DNA of 35,942 nt, taken from the NCBI GenBank assembly GCA_025934835.1, contig JAICWL010000027.1, positions 1-35,942 of the forward strand, read 5' to 3'. The notes under the pieces were generated by a model. That model saw nothing but the letters and a program-made list of their open reading frames with translations. It did no database searches and was not told where the DNA came from. This stretch comes from Fimbriimonadaceae bacterium. Its GTDB lineage: Bacteria > Armatimonadota > Fimbriimonadia > Fimbriimonadales > Fimbriimonadaceae. Of this stretch, positions 1 to 8,170 are shown piece after piece (positions within the stretch are counted from its first letter, which is position 1; the number at the start of each line of letters is the position of its first letter). The position numbers and the translations under genes were made by a program.

Positions 1-12
1 CCCCCCCCCCCC
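1..12. repeat. Homopolymer of 12 C at the window edge
   Basis: The window opens with twelve C residues and then a further C/G-rich stretch to about position 20. On the minus strand this is a poly-G run about 30 bases downstream of the LTXXQ gene stop. It may be a real homopolymer or an assembly or contig-end artefact; the window alone cannot tell. Confidence 0.6.
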
Positions 13-44
13 GCCCCGCGTGTGGTTGAGCAGGGAAGCGGAAG

Positions 45-692
45 CTAGCCTCCGTTATCCTTTCGGACGAACGGCTTTCCACCGAGCGTCTTCAGCTTGT
101 CCTTCTGGTCCGCCGTGAGCACGTTGCCGATGGCGTCGTCTAGCGTCTTTCGATTCTTCTCTTGAAGGGCGCGAATTTCGGAGCGATCAATCTCGCCGCT
201 CTGAACCTTGTCGCGAATCGACTGGTTGGCCTTCTGCTGCTCGTCCATCAGGCCCTGAATCTTGGTCTTCTGGTCGTCGGTCAGTCCGACCTGGGTGGCG
301 ACGTCCTTCTGCATGACGGCGGAGTTACCGGCGAATTGAATGCCGATCTCCTTGAGCCGCTTCTGCTGATCCGCGTTGAGAATGGCGTTAACGGCCTTGT
401 TGGCGTCGTCGCCGAGCTTCTCCATCATCTTCTGCCGATCCTCCGGCGAAGAGCTTTGGGCGTTCTGGAAAGCATCGCGGAACTTGGACTGTAGGTCCTG
501 CTGCAGGTCTTCCAGCTTGCTCTTCTGATCTGCAGACAAGGCCAGATCGTCCTGCACGTCTGCTCGGCGGAGCAGGAAGGCATTCATTTGCTGGCCCGCG
601 CCCATGCGCATGAATCCGCGTCTGCCCTGTGCCGGCGAGACTGCGACGAGAACCGCCATCGCCGCGATGGCAATGATAATGCGTAGCTTCAT
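45..692 (-). CDS. Periplasmic LTXXQ-motif (Spy/CpxP-like) protein
   Basis: A 215-residue exported protein. Residues 1-23 form a signal peptide (MKLR, a hydrophobic core rich in Ala, Ile and Val, then a likely SPAQG cleavage region). The mature part is charged and helical. It carries four degenerate LTXXQ-type repeats: LALSADQKSKL, ILNADQQKRL, VGLTDDQKTKI and VLTADQKDKL. In Spy and CpxP this motif belongs to cradle-shaped periplasmic chaperones or stress sensors. The gene lies 7 bases after the gspD stop. Its GGAGG ribosome site is inside the last gspD codons, so it is very probably the last gene of the secretion operon. A role in chaperoning secretin or cargo in the periplasm is inferred from position. 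The family is confident; the exact function is not. Confidence 0.82.
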   Translation of the reverse strand: MKLRIIIAIAAMAVLVAVSPAQGRRGFMRMGAGQQMNAFLLRRADVQDDLALSADQKSKLEDLQQDLQSKFRDAFQNAQSSSPEDRQKMMEKLGDDANKAVNAILNADQQKRLKEIGIQFAGNSAVMQKDVATQVGLTDDQKTKIQGLMDEQQKANQSIRDKVQSGEIDRSEIRALQEKNRKTLDDAIGNVLTADQKDKLKTLGGKPFVRKDNGG

Positions 693-699
693 AAAATTA

Positions 700-3207
700 C
701 TAACCTCCGTTTCCTTTCCCCGCGCCCGTCTTGAACGGTGGGTTCACTGGGGCGCCGCTGAGTGATTTCTGAGTTTCGGGACTGAGCTGCTTGATGCTCG
801 TGTCTCGGACGTCCTTGGCATCGCCCGCGTCGCGAACGATGTGGGGCGTCAAGAAGACCATCAGCTCGGTCTTCTGCTTCGTTTTATCCGTGCTTCGGAA
901 CAGAGTGCCGAGAATCGGCAGATCTCCCAGAAGCGGAATCTTGTTGGTAGTCGTGCTTACCGTCGAGCGGATGATGCCACCAAGGATGATGGTTTCCCCG
1001 TCCTTCACCGAGACGGTGGTGTTGGCCTGTCTCTGGTTCACGATCGGCGCGTTGAACGTGGTGAACCCTTGAAGGTCGTTCGCCGTCTGCGTGACGTCCA
1101 TCGTCACGTAGCCGTTCGCGGTGATACGCGGGGTGACCTGAAGCACGATGCCGACATCTTGGAACGCATAGTTGAACGTCAGGTTGCCGTTGGCATCCTC
1201 ACGGCTGCTGAGCACGTAAGGCACGCTCTGGCTGATGTTGATTTCAGCCGGCGAGTTGTTCGAAGTGAAAATCCTCGGAGTCGAGAGCACTTGGAACTTC
1301 GAGTCGGTCTTCAGCGCATTCAGGAAGGCGTTCAAGCTTGCCCCTGCCAACGTGTAGCGGAAGCCTTGGAGCGCCGGGTTTGCGCTCTGCAGTCCGAAGT
1401 CGCTCGCGGCGGTGCCCGTGCTTCCAGGCGTCTTGAACGGGCTCGACTGGATGAATTTCCATTCCACACCGAGCTTGTCCTCGGCCGATAGCGTTGCCTC
1501 GGCGATGACCGTCTCGATCATCACTTGTTCCGGGATCTTGTCGAGCTGGGAGAGAATATTTCGAATGAGGTCCGCGTCTTCGGGGCTCGCCACCACGATA
1601 ATCGAGTTCGTGTTGAGGTCGGGAACGGCTGTGACTTGGCCGGTCAGGTCGCGAACGTTGATAAGACGGCCCTGGGAGTCTCGGCCCGTCGAGCTCTGCT
1701 GACTATTGTTCGCTCCTCCCCTCTGCCCGCCGAAGAATCCTCCGAACGGGAAGCCTTGCGTAACGCCGATGCTGGTAAGCAGGTCGCCGGCGCTCGCGTT
1801 CGGGTCCTGAAGCGCGACCTCGAGGTCCTTGTCCTTCTGGTCTTGGCTGGAAGGCTGGTCGGTGGGCGAAGCGGCGCCGTTCGGCACACTGAAACCTGTA
1901 TTTCCTCCGAGACCGCCGGGCCGGCCGTTGTTGCGGTTGTTCGAGTTGCGGGTATTCGTGTTATTCCGGTTCGCGGTGCTCGCATTGCCACGGTTGAAGT
2001 TCGAGTTGATACCCGTGCCTTGTCGTGAGCCAAACGCCTGATTCAGAAGAGTGGCGATCTCATCGGCTTTCGCGTTGTTGAGCGGGAAGACGAACGTCGA
2101 GGATTGATAAGCAACCGGCTGATCGAGCTCCTGGATGACCTTGCCGATCGTGTCCAGGTTCTCGGGCGTCGCCGTCACCACCAGAGAGTTCGTTCTTTGA
2201 TCCGCCACGACTTGCCCGAAGGCGGCCTGAGACGAGCCGAAGCGCAATGCCTGCTGGAAGCGCTGGTCGACCGGAACGTTTTGGGCTCCAATGCCGCCGC
2301 GTCCCCGCGGGGCATTCGACACGAGCACGTTCTGTACTACAGGCGCAATGTCGGACGCAGCCGCGTATTCCAGATGGAAGACCTTCGACTTTTCGGGCTC
2401 GTCCGTCTGCTTGTCGAGCTCCTTGATAAGGGTAGCGACTTGCTCCTGGTCGCGATCCGGCGCGTTAACAATCACCGAGTTGCTGAAGTCGTCCGATGAC
2501 GCGCGCACGTTCGACTGGCTCTGCTGGCTGCTCAGCGCACGAAGGAAATTGGCTGCGCCGCCTCCACCTTGGAATTGGTTGCCGCCACCGCGTCCTCTAC
2601 CACCCCTGAACTGGATATTGGCTCCGCCGAAGCGAGCGAACGGATTGGATTGGTCCGCGACGTTCTGGAACACCTCGTTGATCACCCTTGCGACCTGGCT
2701 GGCGTTCGCGTACTGGATCGGATAGACCTTGAGCTTGGGTTGATCGGCGCTCCGGTCTCCGCCGCCGGTGAACGGATTGCTGTCCGGGGTGAATCCTGTC
2801 GCGGCGATGTTCGGCGCACCTCCGGCCGGCGCGGCTTTGCGCTGCTTGATCACGAGCAGCGAGCCATCCTTCTCCATGTCGAAGCCTTTGAGCTTCAGGG
2901 TGGTACTGAGGATATTGAACGCATCCTTCAGAGGCACCGACTTGGCACTCGTGATCGTAATTTGGCCCGTGAGTGCCGGATCTTTTACTATGGTCACGCC
3001 GGACAGCTTTTGATAAAGTGCCAGGACGTTGTCCACGCCGGCGTTGTGGAAATTGAGCTGGACGGTGGTCTTCGGGAGCTTGAACTCCTCCCACGGCTTA
3101 TCGGTGGTCTGCCCCCCGCCGAAATCGAATTTTGCCTGGCCCATGGCAGCCATAGGCGCCAAGACCGCAAGACATACAGCGAGAGTTTTAGTTTGCACTT
3201 TTAGCAC
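700..3207 (-). CDS. gspD: Type II secretion system secretin GspD
   Basis: An 835-residue outer-membrane secretin that forms the exit channel. A signal peptide covers about residues 1-24. The N0 domain is at 47-124. Three N1-like repeats follow, each ending in a related strand-helix unit (SNSVIVNAP 242-250, TNSLVVTATPE 339-349, TNSIIVVASPE 533-543). The secretin core runs from about 560 to 792 and contains VPYVLSSRE, VGIVLQVTPRI and the late motif KIPLLGDLPILGTLF. A Gly-rich loop at 193-220 and a long Asn/Gly/Ser-rich insert at 395-515 enlarge the periplasmic part. No C-terminal pilotin-binding domain is evident. The start codon is GTG, with a second GTG three codons later that has a better-spaced GGA upstream. 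The gene overlaps the preceding one by 20 bases, so the two are translationally coupled. GspD and PilQ are hard to separate; the pseudopilin set favours GspD. Confidence 0.95.
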   Translation of the reverse strand: MLKVQTKTLAVCLAVLAPMAAMGQAKFDFGGGQTTDKPWEEFKLPKTTVQLNFHNAGVDNVLALYQKLSGVTIVKDPALTGQITITSAKSVPLKDAFNILSTTLKLKGFDMEKDGSLLVIKQRKAAPAGGAPNIAATGFTPDSNPFTGGGDRSADQPKLKVYPIQYANASQVARVINEVFQNVADQSNPFARFGGANIQFRGGRGRGGGNQFQGGGGAANFLRALSSQQSQSNVRASSDDFSNSVIVNAPDRDQEQVATLIKELDKQTDEPEKSKVFHLEYAAASDIAPVVQNVLVSNAPRGRGGIGAQNVPVDQRFQQALRFGSSQAAFGQVVADQRTNSLVVTATPENLDTIGKVIQELDQPVAYQSSTFVFPLNNAKADEIATLLNQAFGSRQGTGINSNFNRGNASTANRNNTNTRNSNNRNNGRPGGLGGNTGFSVPNGAASPTDQPSSQDQKDKDLEVALQDPNASAGDLLTSIGVTQGFPFGGFFGGQRGGANNSQQSSTGRDSQGRLINVRDLTGQVTAVPDLNTNSIIVVASPEDADLIRNILSQLDKIPEQVMIETVIAEATLSAEDKLGVEWKFIQSSPFKTPGSTGTAASDFGLQSANPALQGFRYTLAGASLNAFLNALKTDSKFQVLSTPRIFTSNNSPAEINISQSVPYVLSSREDANGNLTFNYAFQDVGIVLQVTPRITANGYVTMDVTQTANDLQGFTTFNAPIVNQRQANTTVSVKDGETIILGGIIRSTVSTTTNKIPLLGDLPILGTLFRSTDKTKQKTELMVFLTPHIVRDAGDAKDVRDTSIKQLSPETQKSLSGAPVNPPFKTGAGKGNGG

Positions 3208-3889
3208 TTCCAGGAGCGTTCGTAGTTATTGTAGGGTCGTTCTGGGCGATTGGGACGTTCGATCTGGTGGGATTCACGGGCAATGGCCGGACCTGAAGAG
3301 ATCCGATCGGGCCAGTCAGCGCGGGTAGCGGCCGCAGTGGCGCGAAGCTCTTATCCTTTGCAGAAACTGTGTTATCGTCCCCTATCTTCATGGTGTGAAG
3401 TGATCCATCCTCTCCGATCAGCACCAAGCTGGTGTCGGTAACCTTGCGGACCGTCGCTCGTTTCCACTTCTCTCCTACCTTGAGGAACACGCCTTCTCCG
3501 GTGCCGCTGTTCTCCACAAGGGCGGTCGGTTTTCCGTTAATGACAGCCATTCCCGAATAGGCCCAATTTCCTTCGCCGCCAGCAAGATCGAGTGGAATGC
3601 CGTTCGTTCGAAGCGCAATACGTCCTTTCAGTCCCCCCGTGCCGTTGTCTCTGACGATCAAGGGCTTGAACGCATTCTTTGGCGTTTGGTTCAGTACCGC
3701 AAATTTAGCCGTGTAGTCTTGGGGAGTGAACTCGTCGGTAGAGCTTGCATGTCGCTTGGTGGCCGCGTGCTTCACCGGCTTTGGCGGCGGCGCATCGCTG
3801 TTCATGTACCACCACACGGTTGGGAGAGTGGAGATTATCACGATCCACGTGAGCGGGCTGATTTTAGGTTTGGGAGCAGTCTTAGCCAT
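3188..3889 (-). CDS. Inner-membrane GspC/PilP-like secretion component
   Basis: A 233-residue protein with a short cytoplasmic N-terminus rich in Lys and Pro, one membrane segment at about residues 11-28 (LTWIVIISTLPTVWWYM), a Pro/Lys/His-rich linker, and a periplasmic domain. The region around RATVRKVTDTSLVLIGEDG resembles the small beta-rich homology region by which GspC or PilP contacts the secretin N0 domain. No PDZ or coiled-coil domain of the proteobacterial GspC type is visible. It sits directly before gspD with a 20-base overlap and after gspM with an 8-base overlap, exactly where a secretin-coupling protein is expected. The assignment therefore rests on topology and position more than on sequence signature. 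Confidence 0.6.
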   Translation of the reverse strand: MAKTAPKPKISPLTWIVIISTLPTVWWYMNSDAPPPKPVKHAATKRHASSTDEFTPQDYTAKFAVLNQTPKNAFKPLIVRDNGTGGLKGRIALRTNGIPLDLAGGEGNWAYSGMAVINGKPTALVENSGTGEGVFLKVGEKWKRATVRKVTDTSLVLIGEDGSLHTMKIGDDNTVSAKDKSFAPLRPLPALTGPIGSLQVRPLPVNPTRSNVPIAQNDPTITTNAPGSAKSAN

Positions 3890-4463
3890 TCTTTGTCACC
3901 GTGGTTTTCGTGGTCGTCGTCGTGGTCGCGGGTTTTTGCGGCGCCGTATATGCCATTACGCCGACTGAGGCCGTAATGGCATCCGTGTTCGAATCGGCCG
4001 ACGCAACTTGAATCATGTTTATCGCCAGCCTGGAGCCCTTCGCCTCGATCTCTTTGGTGAAGCCAATTAGGTCCGGAAACGTGCCGGCGATATTGATCAG
4101 AAACGGCTGCAAGGTCAAATCTCCTGCATTATCCGCACGCTGCGGCCGAAACCCGTTCAGTTTCAAATGATGCGCTTGGGCGAGCGCGCCGATTTTCGTA
4201 AGCGCGATCGGCCCGATCTGCTGAGCGGAACCGGTCCACGTCTGGGCGACGATTTGGGTGGTCGCCGCCGCGAGCGACTCCTTGGACTTCTGATTGGCTA
4301 GCTCGATCTGGAATACGGCCTTTTGCTTCTTCGAGACGAGCCCCTTCGAGGACGCCTTTGGCAACAGCAGGTACGCGAGCAACGTCACGACCATTACGCC
4401 CAACGAAGTTGCCGAAACGATCGTCGATGTTCGGTCGCCGCTGGACAGAGCGATGTGCTTCAC
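3882..4463 (-). CDS. gspM: Type II secretion inner-membrane protein GspM/PilO-like
   Basis: A 193-residue bitopic membrane protein. Residues about 13-33 form the single membrane helix (ending LLAYLLLP), followed by a Lys-rich helical stretch and a ferredoxin-like periplasmic domain. The stretch LNGFRPQRADNAGDLTLQPF and then INIAGTFPDLIGFTKEIE is the typical PilO/GspM pattern. The C-terminus ends in a Thr-rich tail. It would pair with GspL to form the inner-membrane platform connecting the ATPase to the pseudopilus. It overlaps gspL by 4 bases and the gspC/pilP-like gene by 8. Confidence 0.78.
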   Translation of the reverse strand: MKHIALSSGDRTSTIVSATSLGVMVVTLLAYLLLPKASSKGLVSKKQKAVFQIELANQKSKESLAAATTQIVAQTWTGSAQQIGPIALTKIGALAQAHHLKLNGFRPQRADNAGDLTLQPFLINIAGTFPDLIGFTKEIEAKGSRLAINMIQVASADSNTDAITASVGVMAYTAPQKPATTTTTTKTTVTKNG

Positions 4464-5740
4464 TTTCGTGCACCTGCCTTCGTTCCCTGGTCAACGAGCG
4501 GAAGATTCCCTACGGGAAACGCGGAAATGCTGAATTGAACGACTGGGGTCACATCAATTAGGGCGTTTGTGGCGAACACAAGTTTGACGTCCCGGAACCG
4601 CGGATCCGCGATGAGCTTGCTCTGATAGTCTGCGATCTGGTTGGAGTTTTGGGCTGTACCGCGGATCATGAGAGCCTTCCCGCGCTCGAGGGTCATGCCG
4701 GTGAGCCAGATTCCCGGCGGCGTATAGTTCGAAACGACCGTTAGAATGTCCGACATCCGTTGCGCTGGGTCGAAGCCCAGGTCGAGGCTCGCCTGTAGCT
4801 TTCGAGCGCTGACCGCCTGGCTCTCGACGACTGACTCAGCGCGCTTTAGCTTATCGACGGCCGCATTGTCCTTCCGCTGCTGGGCAGCGACCAAAGCCGC
4901 GGCGTCAGTTCTATCCAATACAACGTAGCCCACCATCAACAGCGCTGAAACGGAAAGGAGCGCGGCAAACCGGCGCTTGCCGCCGAGCTGGGAAGCGTGC
5001 CGCGCAATCACGACTTCAGGCAGCTCCAAGTCGAGTCCGAGCGACAGCGGCCAGCCGTGCCCAAGAGCCTGTAGCGTCGTTTCGAGAGTGGTCAAGTCAG
5101 CCTCGGGAACGTCCAGACCGCCTGCTGCGATGATGTCGCTGCACGGTATCCCGGCCACTTGGAAGGTTCTGCAGACCTCGGCTTCGATCGGGGATGCGGC
5201 CGAGGCGAGCCGCGTATAGCGCAGCATCCCCTCCCATACGATGTCGATCGACAGACCTTCTGCCGTGCGCTGCACAACAGCACCGTTCTTCCTGTTCAAA
5301 TCGGAGACCAGGAGCGGCGCACCGAATGCGGCCGGAACAACGCCCCGTACTCTGATCGACGCCGACTTGAACTCTTCAAGCATCCGTCGAAGCTCGGCGG
5401 CCGGCATCGCGCCGACGATCGCCAGGCGCCCTTCTTCGGTGACGTCATCCGTGAGCACGTAGTCGTATGCGATGTCCTGGGGCGGTACAGGGAACAAGTC
5501 GACCATCTTCACTTGAAGCACCGCGCGGATCTCTTCCGGCGTGGCGTTTGGCACGCGCACCGACCGCACGAACGTCGAGCGCCGAGACGGCGCCACCAAC
5601 GCCTCCCGGGCCCCGAGCGAAGCGGCAAGCTCGGTCGCCGTGTCGAAAGACGCGAGCTGCTTTGTTTTGGCGTCGAATGCGACCAGTCCACGGGGAGACC
5701 ATTCAACGACGAGATCGACTGCGGTGCGCTGGCGTGTCAT
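4460..5740 (-). CDS. gspL: Type II secretion platform protein GspL (PilM-PilN type)
   Basis: A 426-residue protein combining a cytoplasmic actin-like PilM/GspL domain (about residues 1-240) with one membrane helix near 258-276 (FAALLSVSALLMVGYVVL) and a periplasmic PilN-like domain. The part before the helix includes a PilM-like stretch around LQVKMVDLFPVPPQDIAYDY. The periplasmic domain contains YTPPGIWLTGMTLERGKALM followed by a helix and strand, as in PilN. It should recruit the GspE ATPase to the membrane and bind GspM. Four-base overlaps at both ends (gspK before it, gspM after it) show tight coupling. In type IV pili these domains are usually separate genes; their fusion here favours the GspL name. 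Confidence 0.85.
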   Translation of the reverse strand: MTRQRTAVDLVVEWSPRGLVAFDAKTKQLASFDTATELAASLGAREALVAPSRRSTFVRSVRVPNATPEEIRAVLQVKMVDLFPVPPQDIAYDYVLTDDVTEEGRLAIVGAMPAAELRRMLEEFKSASIRVRGVVPAAFGAPLLVSDLNRKNGAVVQRTAEGLSIDIVWEGMLRYTRLASAASPIEAEVCRTFQVAGIPCSDIIAAGGLDVPEADLTTLETTLQALGHGWPLSLGLDLELPEVVIARHASQLGGKRRFAALLSVSALLMVGYVVLDRTDAAALVAAQQRKDNAAVDKLKRAESVVESQAVSARKLQASLDLGFDPAQRMSDILTVVSNYTPPGIWLTGMTLERGKALMIRGTAQNSNQIADYQSKLIADPRFRDVKLVFATNALIDVTPVVQFSISAFPVGNLPLVDQGTKAGARK

Positions 5741-7047
5741 TGAGCCTCCTGCAGCGTGATGTCGTTGGTCGCATCGTCCCAGCGCCAGCGAGTCGGCATG
5801 TCCGAAAACGGAGCATCAGCCGTTTGAAGAATCTTCGGCTGGCCGTTTTGAATGTCGACGACCGCTTCCTGCGCGACTTTGAACGAGCCGGCTTCCCCCA
5901 CGACGCGTACAATGAACGTTTGGGAAGCTACGGTGAAGTAGTCCGCAAACTGCCTTAGCCCCTGGGCGCTGTTCAGACCTTGGATGTCCGCCATGTCGCC
6001 GAGGCTCGTGAAGCCGCTGCTTTGACGTTGCAGAATGGCCTGCACTGTGTCGGGCGGAAGGTCCGGAATTGTGTCGAGAACGCTCTCAGAAGCGGTGTTA
6101 AGGTTGATGCGCCCCTCCTTACGAGGCTGATTGTCGACGGCGAGGTTGTCCAAAATGAGCCTGTAGTCCTGCGGACCGGTACCCGCTTGCGCGCAGATAG
6201 CGCCTACCGAAGCGAAGTTTGGAATCTGAATAATCCGCTCGGCAAGGTTGCCGGTGATGCCGGCCTGGGCGAGCCGTTGGAGTTTTGTAATTGTCGAGCC
6301 GCCCGCGTTGACGTTGATGAGCGCCTGTCCCGAAGCACGCGTCATCGGAGCGTAGCTTTCCACCGTGCACAAGTCATAGAGCGTGGGCTGCTGGTCGCTC
6401 GAGCCTTGCACGATGGTAGCCGTCGAGCCGATATTGGTCTGCGGCGTGTAGATCGTCTGCGCCGTGAAGCCTTTGACTTGCATCAACTCGTCCAGCGTGT
6501 CCAACCGGCGAAGAGCGGTGTTGTACGGGTTCTGAAGGTTGTTGTAGTAATCGTCCTTCGCGCCGTCGGGTCGCGGGGTGGTTGAGCTTTCGCGCCAATC
6601 GAGCAGGCTATCGATCTGATCCGGAGTCAACGGGAGTTGGTCGAGCTGTGTTTCCGGGGCAGTGTTCAAATCTATCAGCGAGCAGGCATCGACGATCTGG
6701 AGTCGAAAGTCGCTGTCGCCGACGATGAACCGGTCGGCGCCGTTGGTGCCCAGTGTGGCCCAGTCATCCTGTGTCGTGGTCGCGTTCGTCGGCTGGGTCG
6801 ATGTACTCCCGGAGCCCGTGCTTGCTCCACCTTGCTGAGCGGCTGCTTCATTCGCCAACTCGGCGATAGCGCGCTGGATGCCTGCCTGTGCCATAAGCCG
6901 CGCGCGCCGCTCGTCGATTCGATTCGTCTCGGCCCGCATTGCCACCCGTTGGCTAGCCGCCGTGGCAGCCAATATCGCAACGAGCGCGGCCAGTACGGCC
7001 AAGGCGATAACGAATACGATGCCTCGCTCACTGCGACGCGTTCTCAT
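5737..7047 (-). CDS. gspK: Minor pseudopilin GspK
   Basis: A 436-residue pseudopilin that in known systems forms the tip of the pseudopilus with GspI and GspJ. I place the start at 7047, where ATG overlaps the gspJ stop in an ATGA junction; the open frame continues upstream to 7212 but only inside gspJ. The leader is MRTRRSERG followed by IVFVIALAVLAALVAILAAT, so it lacks Glu at position +5, as is normal for GspK. Two helical SAM-like units follow (around LDQLPLTPDQIDSLLDWRES and LMQVKGFTAQTIY), then helix-hairpin-type repeats (ALINVNAG, GRINLNTASESVLDTIPDLP). The C-terminus is an all-beta strand region. It overlaps gspL by 4 bases. Confidence 0.92.
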   Translation of the reverse strand: MRTRRSERGIVFVIALAVLAALVAILAATAASQRVAMRAETNRIDERRARLMAQAGIQRAIAELANEAAAQQGGASTGSGSTSTQPTNATTTQDDWATLGTNGADRFIVGDSDFRLQIVDACSLIDLNTAPETQLDQLPLTPDQIDSLLDWRESSTTPRPDGAKDDYYNNLQNPYNTALRRLDTLDELMQVKGFTAQTIYTPQTNIGSTATIVQGSSDQQPTLYDLCTVESYAPMTRASGQALINVNAGGSTITKLQRLAQAGITGNLAERIIQIPNFASVGAICAQAGTGPQDYRLILDNLAVDNQPRKEGRINLNTASESVLDTIPDLPPDTVQAILQRQSSGFTSLGDMADIQGLNSAQGLRQFADYFTVASQTFIVRVVGEAGSFKVAQEAVVDIQNGQPKILQTADAPFSDMPTRWRWDDATNDITLQEAQ

Positions 7048-7781
7048 TGGCCACCTGCCTGCGTCACCGGGTTGTCGGTAGTCACGTCGCTCATGGGTAA
7101 ACGAACGATGAAGACGTGCTGGGTGTCGTCTCCGTTCAGTGAGTACGTCACGCGCACCGCTGCCGGCAAGCGCTGAGTTCCCATCGTCTGGGTGTTCCAA
7201 GACGGCTGCCAATCCGTCCCGTCGAAGAATTCGAACTGGATATCCGAAATGTCGGCGTTGAGAACCGACTCATAGCCGCCCTGGGTGGGGTCGCCGTCTG
7301 CCGGGATTTGCTGGCGAATGAACAGCCCGGTCTGGTTATTGGTAGGCTGGCCCACCGGCGTGGTCGAGATCTCGATCTCCTTCATGCCGCCCTGCGGACC
7401 GAAATTCTGGTTATTCGTTTCGAAGTCGTCGGTGGAGTTCAGGACCTGACCCGGAACGCGTTGCCCGGAGTTCGTCAAAGTGAGCGTCGTGGCATTGCCG
7501 CTCATTGTGGTCGGCTGCTGTTGCTGCTGCGTGCCTTGACCCTGGTCGCCGATGAAAAAGCTTGCGGCATCGTTCGGATCGTTTGAAAGCGTCGCGCGGC
7601 GAATGATGTCGGACAGCTTCTCCTCGAAGCTGATGCGGCTGAGTTCCAGGTCGCGCGTCGAGCGCAGGCGGCCGGGATACTGCACCGCGGCCATATAAGC
7701 CCGGCTGAACGCCGAAAGCAGCAGAACGAGCATCACGGCGGACACGAGCACCTCGATCAGCGTGATGCCTCGGCGACTCAT
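7044..7781 (-). CDS. gspJ: Minor pseudopilin GspJ
   Basis: A 245-residue pseudopilin with a very short leader, MSRRG, then ITLIEVLVSAVMLVLLLSAF; the Glu at +5 needed for assembly is present. The globular domain includes ISFEEKLSDIIRRATL and a late beta stretch with RVTYSLNGDD. A Gln-rich loop (GQGTQQQQQP) lies near residue 85. ATGA junctions link it to gspI upstream and gspK downstream. The length and domain pattern fit GspJ, the first tip-complex protein contacting GspI and GspK. Confidence 0.88.
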   Translation of the reverse strand: MSRRGITLIEVLVSAVMLVLLLSAFSRAYMAAVQYPGRLRSTRDLELSRISFEEKLSDIIRRATLSNDPNDAASFFIGDQGQGTQQQQQPTTMSGNATTLTLTNSGQRVPGQVLNSTDDFETNNQNFGPQGGMKEIEISTTPVGQPTNNQTGLFIRQQIPADGDPTQGGYESVLNADISDIQFEFFDGTDWQPSWNTQTMGTQRLPAAVRVTYSLNGDDTQHVFIVRLPMSDVTTDNPVTQAGGQ

Positions 7782-8170
7782 TGCCCGGCCCCCGTTGTCG
7801 CCGGCGGAACGAACTGCAGCCCGTACGCGATCGCCTTGTCCTGCGTCGAGCCGCGACTTGGGGTCACCGTCACGACGACCGAATTCAGGTTATCCACCCC
7901 CGATGGCTCGACGTCCAGGCTCCAGGAGTAGCCGTTCTCTCCAATGTCCGAGAAGTCGCCGTTCAGACCGGTCTGGCTCGTCTGCCCCGTGGCTATGAGC
8001 TCGTCATATTTGTCCTCGGCCAGCCTCTGCAATTTCTCGGCTGTGCGCATCCGAAGCTCGGTTCGACCGAGGACCGTGAAGCCGTGCAGCACGGAGGAGA
8101 CTCCGACGACCAAGATCACCACGGCGGCAAGGACTTCGACCAAGGTGAAAGCTCTATTGCCGGTGCTCAT
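7778..8170 (-). CDS. gspI: Minor pseudopilin GspI
   Basis: A 130-residue pseudopilin: leader MSTGNRA, then FTLVEVLAAVVILVVGVSSV, with Glu at +5. The residue before the cleavage site is Ala, not the usual Gly. The helix continues through ELRMRTAEKLQRLAEDKYDEL, and the C-terminal domain is a short beta sheet (YSWSLDVEPS, VVVTVTPS). This is the usual GspI size. It overlaps the end of gspH by 17 bases and gspJ by 4. GspI nucleates the tip complex in characterised systems. Confidence 0.88.
   Translation of the reverse strand: MSTGNRAFTLVEVLAAVVILVVGVSSVLHGFTVLGRTELRMRTAEKLQRLAEDKYDELIATGQTSQTGLNGDFSDIGENGYSWSLDVEPSGVDNLNSVVVTVTPSRGSTQDKAIAYGLQFVPPATTGAGQ

Noticed and set aside
841-1491. Long plus-strand open frame of 216 codons
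   Set aside because: It lies opposite gspD, is rich in Arg and His, and shows no family pattern; it is a shadow of the GC-rich coding strand.
5737-7212. Longer gspK starting at 7212
   Set aside because: The extra 55 residues lie within gspJ and place the pseudopilin leader far from the N-terminus; ATG 7047 gives a normal leader and an ATGA junction.
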